Positions 43,060 to 48,439 of a stretch of 48,439 nucleotides of DNA are shown here, in pieces. This stretch comes from Bordetella parapertussis. Its GTDB lineage: Bacteria > Pseudomonadota > Gammaproteobacteria > Burkholderiales > Burkholderiaceae_B. The position numbers and the translations under genes were made by a program. The notes beneath the pieces were generated by a model. It saw only the letters and a list, made by a program, of their open reading frames with translations. It was not told the DNA's origin and ran no database searches. The stretch covers positions 1 to 48,439 of the forward strand of contig CAMBFI010000018.1 of the NCBI GenBank assembly GCA_945865935.1, read 5' to 3'. Every line of letters begins with the position of its first letter. The stretch's first letter is position 1.

Positions 43060-44712
43060 CTAAACCACCGCACTCAAACAAGCCGCCGCGCGCTCACTCA
43101 GTACGACTTCTACCGCTAACTGCGCCCGCGTAAGCCCCACAAATAGCTTGCGTTTCGTCCCTTCATCCAGCTCTTCAAAATCCACTTCCGTCAACACGAT
43201 CCCGGCGGCGCTTTGTCCTTTAAACCGATAGACAGATTCCACCAACAAATCACCCTCTGTCCAAACCGCATCTCCAGCATTGGTGTATTTGCCCGTCGGG
43301 CGTCGCAAGCTGAACTGCCCAAGTGTTGATGTTTGCACGAGCAACGCTTTGGCTAAGCCACGCCAGCTAATCACGGCGATATCACTTAGAGCGATACCGC
43401 GGCTTACCAGTGCCTGCACTGCGCGTTCGGTTTCACGAAGCAGTGCTTTGTCAGAGTGATAGGTATAAAAGTTCGGCAGCTCGCCGTCATACGCCGCCCG
43501 GGCATCGATCGGCGGTTCGGTCAGCGCCAGTGCATTGATCACGGAGCACACCGCCCGCGGGGTGCGGAAGTTATCGCGACAATTGACGACTACTACGTCA
43601 GAGAGATCGAACTCGTCACGCGCATACAGGCGCTGCGCTTCGTCTTCAAGCAAATAGATACGGCCGTCGTCCGCCAACTGTGGGAGTAGGGCAGCCACCC
43701 AGGCCGGATCAAAATCCTGCCCTTCGTCAATCACCAGCAATTGGTAACGCCCCAGCATCTCGGTGTTTTGCTCAACGGCCTCGCAGTAATGCTGTGTGAG
43801 CTGGGCATAGGTGTCTTGCGCGGTAAAGTCTGGCTCACCCACAGAGTGTCGATAGTATTCAACACAAAGTTCATGAAAACTCGCGATCTTGGCCTTGGGT
43901 GGAGCAATCCGCCCGATATGGTCTGCCAGGCTACGGTTGTAGCAAACATAGAGGCTGCGCAGCCCACTGGCGGCGGCATCTTGCAACAGGCGTAGAGCGA
44001 GCTGTGTTTTGCCAGACCCCGCTGTGGCTTGTACGCGGATGACACCAGAAGGGGTTGTGATCCTCGGTACCCAAGTCGCTAACCCGTCGGCCAAGCGCAG
44101 TGTCGTATCGCGGACTTGGGCACCCAAGGCTCGCAGGTCTAAGGTGACATTGAATTCATTACACAGGAACTGTCGCAGCGCCTGCACACTGCTCTGCGTC
44201 TGCGCTGAACCGGCTGGCGCAGACCCTTGGGCCAAGAACTCCAACACATACGAGCCAAGCTGCTCAAAGCGGGTGGCATCAATAATGCGTTCCGGTGGCA
44301 GGCTCACAACCTGTTGCGTACCCAAGACGTAATCCGGCAGCACCAAACAGTTAGTCACAAAGGTATAGAGCCCCGCCTGTTGCAAGCGATGCACCATCGC
44401 CGCAAACTGCACCCGCGTCTGCCGCCCCACATTGCTTGCACCATCGGCATAGAGCTTAAAGATCTCGTCGTTGGTGAGCGAGACGGCCCCCGCTTTGATT
44501 TCCATTAACAGCACATTGCCGGTCGGGCCTAAGACGACGATATCGATCTCGCCGTGGCGATCTCGGCCCTCGTGTAGAGAATGCCAGGACACACTGTGAA
44601 AGACCTCGTAGCCCTCGGACAACGAAGACTGCAAACGCCACAAAACATCGAGCTCGCGGTGCAAACCGCCAGACGGCGTAAGAGGGGGAAGGGCGGGGCT
44701 TAACAGCGCCAT
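43060..44712 (-). CDS. NERD nuclease domain / superfamily 1 helicase
   Basis: 550-aa two-domain protein. The N-terminal NERD (nuclease-related) domain has GEIDIVV (54-60) and MEIKAG (70-75), the Asp/Glu/Lys catalytic pattern. The helicase part has Walker A ATAGSGKTQ (229-237), Walker B VIDEGQD (327-333), a CRDNFRTP motif, YRFKGQSA and the final VGLTRAQ. The start is ATG 44712 after TTGGAG. Such fusions process DNA ends and several relatives act in anti-phage systems; defence is a reasonable inference given the neighbourhood. Confidence 0.82.
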   Translation of the reverse strand: MALLSPALPPLTPSGGLHRELDVLWRLQSSLSEGYEVFHSVSWHSLHEGRDRHGEIDIVVLGPTGNVLLMEIKAGAVSLTNDEIFKLYADGASNVGRQTRVQFAAMVHRLQQAGLYTFVTNCLVLPDYVLGTQQVVSLPPERIIDATRFEQLGSYVLEFLAQGSAPAGSAQTQSSVQALRQFLCNEFNVTLDLRALGAQVRDTTLRLADGLATWVPRITTPSGVIRVQATAGSGKTQLALRLLQDAAASGLRSLYVCYNRSLADHIGRIAPPKAKIASFHELCVEYYRHSVGEPDFTAQDTYAQLTQHYCEAVEQNTEMLGRYQLLVIDEGQDFDPAWVAALLPQLADDGRIYLLEDEAQRLYARDEFDLSDVVVVNCRDNFRTPRAVCSVINALALTEPPIDARAAYDGELPNFYTYHSDKALLRETERAVQALVSRGIALSDIAVISWRGLAKALLVQTSTLGQFSLRRPTGKYTNAGDAVWTEGDLLVESVYRFKGQSAAGIVLTEVDFEELDEGTKRKLFVGLTRAQLAVEVVLSERAAACLSAVV

Positions 44713-44817
44713 AGAGGACTCCAAAGGCAATGGACTTTATAACCCATTGCGATCTCTACCTATGCCTTTGTGCGTACCATAGCGAGTTCATTTTCAACCA
44801 GCAGAGGACTGTACGCT

Positions 44818-45042
44818 ATGCCATTTACTCCCCCATCTTGCCACCCCACACTTGACCAACAGGCTCAAATCTTGAGGCAGATCCAATACGATCAAACCTA
44901 CGCAAGAAAAGAGCTCGAAACCCTGCGCGAAGCCCTTGAGAAACGCACCACCAATTTGTTCCGCCTGCAGCTTGGCGCCATCACCCTGACCGGTGCGCTT
45001 GGCTTCGGTGCAGAGCTCTTGGGTAGTCTGTTGCCTATGTAA
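44818..45042 (+). CDS. Small coiled-coil/membrane protein
   Basis: 74-aa protein. A coiled-coil stretch (QIQYDQTYARKELETLREAL) is followed by one transmembrane segment (LGAITLTGALGFGAELLGSLL). The start is ATG 44818. The function is unknown. The design parallels the protein at 39322, and the terminators are near copies, hinting at a shared module. Confidence 0.55.
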   Translation: MPFTPPSCHPTLDQQAQILRQIQYDQTYARKELETLREALEKRTTNLFRLQLGAITLTGALGFGAELLGSLLPM

Positions 45043-45056
45043 GGAGTTCTGTAAGG

Positions 45057-45109
45057 CCATCTGTATCTAACCAACCTCGCCCCAGCCATTATGGTCTGGG
45101 GCGTTTACT
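45057..45109 (+). terminator. Terminator repeat, copy 2
   Basis: GCCCCAG (45079-45085) pairs with CTGGGGC (45096-45102), followed by GTTTACTT. The stretch differs from copy 1 (39670-39721) at only a few positions. Confidence 0.72.
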
Positions 45110-45171
45110 TATGGTGATTACAAGTACACTTCTTCTTAACGAGATCTCACACAAAACACACAGGAGGCGTC

Positions 45172-45606
45172 ATGTTTAAGAAGTTACTGCAGGCTGCGGC
45201 GGTGGTCTTTCTGTTGACGTCTTTCGCGGTCGCTGTTTTGTCTGTTGAGACGCTTGGGCCAAGAACAAATGAGTACTACAGCAAAGCGCACACGGCGTTT
45301 CTTTTGATCTACTTCTTTGTCGCTGCAGTGATTGTGTGGGAGCACAACGCCTCAAGGAGCCTAAAGTATTTGTCAGCAGGTGTTGGCTTAATCCCCATTG
45401 TTGCGCTCCTCTGCGCGGCATGGCTCGATGGGTTCTCATCACGAAGTTTAGAAGCGTGGGCTGATACCGTGCTTATGCTCCTGTATCTCTTCGTTTTTGT
45501 GTCAAGCCTAGCTTCGGTAGTGGGGCGGGTTTTGAAACTGCTGTGGCGCTTGATTTACGCTACGGTTGTAAAAATGAATGGGCTTGGCAAGGCATTAGTT
45601 CACTAG
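45172..45606 (+). CDS. Hypothetical four-helix membrane protein
   Basis: 144-aa protein with about four hydrophobic segments (near 5-25, 42-60, 68-86 and 100-125) and a basic C-terminus. A strong AGGAGG ribosome site lies 7 bases before the ATG. I do not recognise a family. The 214 bases after it hold a GGACGT/ACGTCC inverted repeat (45619-45639 region) and no convincing gene. Confidence 0.6.
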   Translation: MFKKLLQAAAVVFLLTSFAVAVLSVETLGPRTNEYYSKAHTAFLLIYFFVAAVIVWEHNASRSLKYLSAGVGLIPIVALLCAAWLDGFSSRSLEAWADTVLMLLYLFVFVSSLASVVGRVLKLLWRLIYATVVKMNGLGKALVH

Positions 45607-45820
45607 CGGGTTGCTTCGTTGGACGTCTGATTCACACGTCCCAGATGCCAGGATAATGGATCAAAGATGCCAACGGTCACTTTCGTCTTGAGGCTCGTAT
45701 CGCATCTTAAAAACAGGACTATTTGGCTCGTCGATCATTCGTTTTTATTGGAAGCTTCTCGGTGTATTTAAAGTTGTGCGATCATGACGGCTTAAGATTT
45801 TCAACTCCGCACAATGTCAA

Positions 45821-48334
45821 ATGAGTACAACTGGCATGACTGTAAAAATGTCTTCGTTTGGGAAAAAAGTTCTAGATGATCTTTATGTTCATAAAGATTT
45901 TTTGAGCCAGCTTGCGCAGGACTCGCATACCCAGGAATTAATTCAGGCCGGTCTTCAGCTCATGACCGAGCAGGACTTAGCATTTTGCAATGTCGTAAAA
46001 ATAAACGCGCAGCGAGAACGGCTATCTTTCTTGCAATACCTTGATTTCGATGACGATCCATTCCCAACGCTTAATGGATCGTGGGCTATAGACCCACGAA
46101 GCAAATTAGTTACTTTTCGATCGTATTCAAACTCACTTAATCCACCCATCCTTCACAGAAAAGAACTTCTGGTCCCTCAAGACCACCCACTCCAAAATAG
46201 CTGGAGTGCCACAACCAAAATTGCTGAAGATATCGGCCTGTTCTCAACCTCATCCGCGATCGGATTTAAAGAAAACTGGAAGGAGTTGGTTGAGCGAAAA
46301 GGGTTCAGTTTAGAGGGAACTAGTTTCATCCCCATCGGCAATCAGGTTGATATCGAAGCAGAACCGACAAGTCTTTTGGGGCAGTCGCAGGTAAACCGTC
46401 ATCTAACCGCATTGAGTCGTAACAACTTATCCGCACCTATCCAGTTGTTAATCAGTCACGGTTTGATTAATCAAGCAATTTCTGTTTTTGATTATGGATG
46501 CGGACGAGGAGACGATCTAAGAGGTCTCAACGAGATAGGTGTCAAATGTGCGGGGTGGGATCCCCATTATGCAAATGACTCTACTTTAGTTTCTTCAGAT
46601 ATCGTTAATCTTGGATTTGTTGTTAATGTCATTGAGGACTCGGTAGAGCGATCAGTAGCGATTCAGAACGCCTTTTCACTTGCTAAGACCGCGCTAGTTG
46701 TTTCCGTGATGTTGATGAACAACGATCGTCCTGGAAAACCTTATCTTGATGGTTTTTTAACTTCAAGAAATACCTTTCAAAAATACTTCTCACAAGAACA
46801 ACTAAAAGAGTATTTAAAAGATTTGCTTGATCAGGATCCAGTCATGATCGGTCCGGGCATTGCTCTTGTTTTTAAAGATCAAGACGCTGAGCAACGATTT
46901 CTATTGAACAGGTATCGGAGTTCTAACGTTGCGCGTAGGCTACTGAGTGCACGAATTAGCCCGAGAGCTAGACCGAGACAAAATAATGAACGCATCAAAG
47001 TTCCAAAATTATCTAAGGCGGAGAGAGAGTTCATTGAGCTTCGCTCCATCTTAGATGAGCTTTGGGCACTATCTCTTGATTTAGGTCGGTTTCCTGAGTC
47101 TCACGAAATTCCACAGCTCTTAGATGTGACTGAAAAAATTTCACTTACTAGGGCATACCGTCTAATTCGCACCCATTACGACCTGAAGCTTCTTGATAAA
47201 TCTGCCGAGACAAGATCCGATGAAATTAAGCTTTACATCGCATCACTTCAATTTGGAAAGCAAGAGCCATACAAGCAATTGGAGCCGAAGCTCCGTTTTG
47301 ACATACGTTATTTTTTCGGAGATTTCAAAACAGCTACAAACGCTGCCTTGAAATTACTGCTGGACTCAGGAAAAACAGAAAATATTTTGGAGGCGTGTAA
47401 AGTTGCTGCGGCTGATGGAATAGGGTGGTTAGACGCAGAACATTCCTTACAGCTGCATATCTCGATGGTAGAGCGTTTGCCTGTTGTTCTTCGTGCATAC
47501 ATCAGTTGTGGACTCCTTTTGTGGGACAACATAAGTTCCATTCAACTGATAAAAATTCATATCGGTTCGGGGAAATTAACACTCCTTAATTACGAAGACT
47601 TTGATACACATCCGATACCTTTATTAACAAAGCGAATTAAAGTCAATATACGAAAGCTAGACTATGACGTATTTGATTACCAAGTACCGCAGTACCCCCC
47701 ATCGCCGCTACTCTTCAAGAGTCGGTACCTCCACGAAGACATGCCTGGCTATGCTGAACAAGCTGCTTTCGACGAGAGCCTAGAAGCCACTCAAGTTTTA
47801 GAGAAGTTCGAATTGCATCCGACTCGAGAGCAAATTGAAGGAGCTCTTGAGGAAATGCGATTTGAAATTATTGAAGGGAAGCTGGTTAGGAGCACGAAAA
47901 TCCCACATCTTGATCAATTGTGCGGAATGAATTTCAGCTTTAGGCAGCTTATTGAGTGCGGAGAAACGCAAGTGCGCCTTGGTTTGCAAAATAGGCCGTC
48001 AAATCCAGCTACATACAATGCCTTGCATGACCTCTCTGAAAATATATTAGATCCAGTCATCGATTACTTTGGATCTATACGACTCACATATGGATTTTGT
48101 TCGTCTGAGTTAGCTTCAAAAATTGAAGGACGTATCGCGCCAAAGCTTGATCAGCATGCGAGTCATGAGTTGAATCGTAAAGGGGCGCCGATCTGCCCAC
48201 GATTAGGTGCTGCGGTTGACTTCATCGTAGATGACGAAGATATGATTGAGGTTGCTCAGTGGATTGTTGGTAATGTCGTATTCGACAGGATGAATCGCTA
48301 CCAATTTACTAGACACTCGCTAGCCTCTGGTTGA
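45821..48334 (+). CDS. DNA phosphorothioation-associated putative methyltransferase, 3'-truncated
   Basis: 837-aa protein of the TIGR04096-like group found with dnd/phosphorothioation systems. The central methyltransferase fold starts FDYGCGRGDDLRGL (near 224-237), preceded by the family segment LTALSRNNLSAPIQLL, with SDIVNLGFVVNVIED nearby. The C-terminal part (HASHELNRKGAPICPRLGAA, then VDF) resembles a peptidase-M15-like fold. After FDRM the last ~13 codons overlap an IS3-type element on the other strand, so the natural C-terminus is lost. No dndBCDE genes are in the window. The gene is AT-rich relative to the window, as expected for a transferred defence gene. Confidence 0.75.
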   Translation: MSTTGMTVKMSSFGKKVLDDLYVHKDFLSQLAQDSHTQELIQAGLQLMTEQDLAFCNVVKINAQRERLSFLQYLDFDDDPFPTLNGSWAIDPRSKLVTFRSYSNSLNPPILHRKELLVPQDHPLQNSWSATTKIAEDIGLFSTSSAIGFKENWKELVERKGFSLEGTSFIPIGNQVDIEAEPTSLLGQSQVNRHLTALSRNNLSAPIQLLISHGLINQAISVFDYGCGRGDDLRGLNEIGVKCAGWDPHYANDSTLVSSDIVNLGFVVNVIEDSVERSVAIQNAFSLAKTALVVSVMLMNNDRPGKPYLDGFLTSRNTFQKYFSQEQLKEYLKDLLDQDPVMIGPGIALVFKDQDAEQRFLLNRYRSSNVARRLLSARISPRARPRQNNERIKVPKLSKAEREFIELRSILDELWALSLDLGRFPESHEIPQLLDVTEKISLTRAYRLIRTHYDLKLLDKSAETRSDEIKLYIASLQFGKQEPYKQLEPKLRFDIRYFFGDFKTATNAALKLLLDSGKTENILEACKVAAADGIGWLDAEHSLQLHISMVERLPVVLRAYISCGLLLWDNISSIQLIKIHIGSGKLTLLNYEDFDTHPIPLLTKRIKVNIRKLDYDVFDYQVPQYPPSPLLFKSRYLHEDMPGYAEQAAFDESLEATQVLEKFELHPTREQIEGALEEMRFEIIEGKLVRSTKIPHLDQLCGMNFSFRQLIECGETQVRLGLQNRPSNPATYNALHDLSENILDPVIDYFGSIRLTYGFCSSELASKIEGRIAPKLDQHASHELNRKGAPICPRLGAAVDFIVDDEDMIEVAQWIVGNVVFDRMNRYQFTRHSLASG

Positions 48335-48439
48335 ACTGCTGTTCGTATTTTACTGGTGATAAGCCGTCATTATGGCTGTGACGACGAATCGGGTTATAAA
48401 ACATTTCTATATAGTCAAACACGTCCTGGCGAGCTTGCT
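48309..48439 (-). mobile_element. IS3-family transposase 3' end (partial)
   Basis: Reading the - strand from the window edge gives QARQDVFDYIEMFYNPIRRH, then SHNDGLSPVKYEQQFNQRL and a TAG stop at 48309-48311. This is the C-terminal end of an IS3-family OrfB integrase-type transposase. The element continues beyond the window. Its terminal repeat should lie just left of 48309, inside the end of the methyltransferase frame. Confidence 0.85.

Noticed and set aside
45667-45771. Possible 34-codon ORF in the gap before the methyltransferase
   Set aside because: No ribosome site, no motif and no context support; it is consistent with chance.

Overview
The window looks like chromosomal DNA of a planktonic betaproteobacterium, most likely Burkholderiales and possibly Alcaligenaceae-like. 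The reasons are moderate GC, two Bug/TctC-type periplasmic binding proteins, many short catabolic operons, a Cox-type molybdenum hydroxylase operon, and a green-absorbing proteorhodopsin with a full retinal pathway. Taxonomy is inferred from gene content only.

Layout. 1-5240: a Ugp-type ABC importer operon (ATPase, binding protein, two permeases) ending in an endonuclease/exonuclease/phosphatase-fold hydrolase. 5275-10500: two M20-family amidohydrolases on +, then a Bug protein, an SDR dehydrogenase and a LigI-like amidohydrolase on -. 10673-11617: an elongator tRNA-Met followed by a zeta-like toxin and a small partner gene, closed by a 49-bp copy of the tRNA 3' end, i.e. a tRNA-anchored micro-island. 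11755-18666: Bug protein, YchJ-like protein, DUF4239-like membrane protein, SGNH lipoprotein, enoyl-CoA hydratase and ADP-forming acyl-CoA synthetase. 18914-25190: proteorhodopsin, a terminator hairpin, then crtE-crtI-crtB-crtY-blh with overlapping genes, which makes retinal from GGPP through beta-carotene.

25201-26708 (- strand) holds what I regard as the most novel item. A strong promoter drives a 43-residue RiPP-like precursor peptide (leader with an SDEALEQAAG motif, C-terminus CNC). It is followed by a terminator-like hairpin, an AurF-type diiron oxygenase with all seven metal ligands, and a Trp-rich TIGR02450-type protein. I know of no described system with this composition.

26891-34964: an acyl-CoA ligase (-) and, divergently, a form-II Cox-like operon (coxS-L-M-D-E-G). 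35088-48439 is accessory DNA: HepT/MntA, a Fic protein whose start codon sits in the loop of a perfect 11-bp hairpin, an MFS transporter, an antitoxin with a frameshifted toxin abutting a truncated CDP-diacylglycerol pyrophosphatase, a catalase-like protein, a second Fic protein, decayed duplicates of the 11-16 kb region, a NERD helicase, two small coiled-coil/membrane proteins with near-identical terminators, and an orphan phosphorothioation-associated methyltransferase whose 3' end is cut by an IS3-type element.

The 40.9-43.05 kb stretch is collinear with 10.7-16 kb (tRNA end/antitoxin, ychJ, SGNH gene, enoyl-CoA hydratase start) but heavily deleted. This indicates an old segmental duplication.
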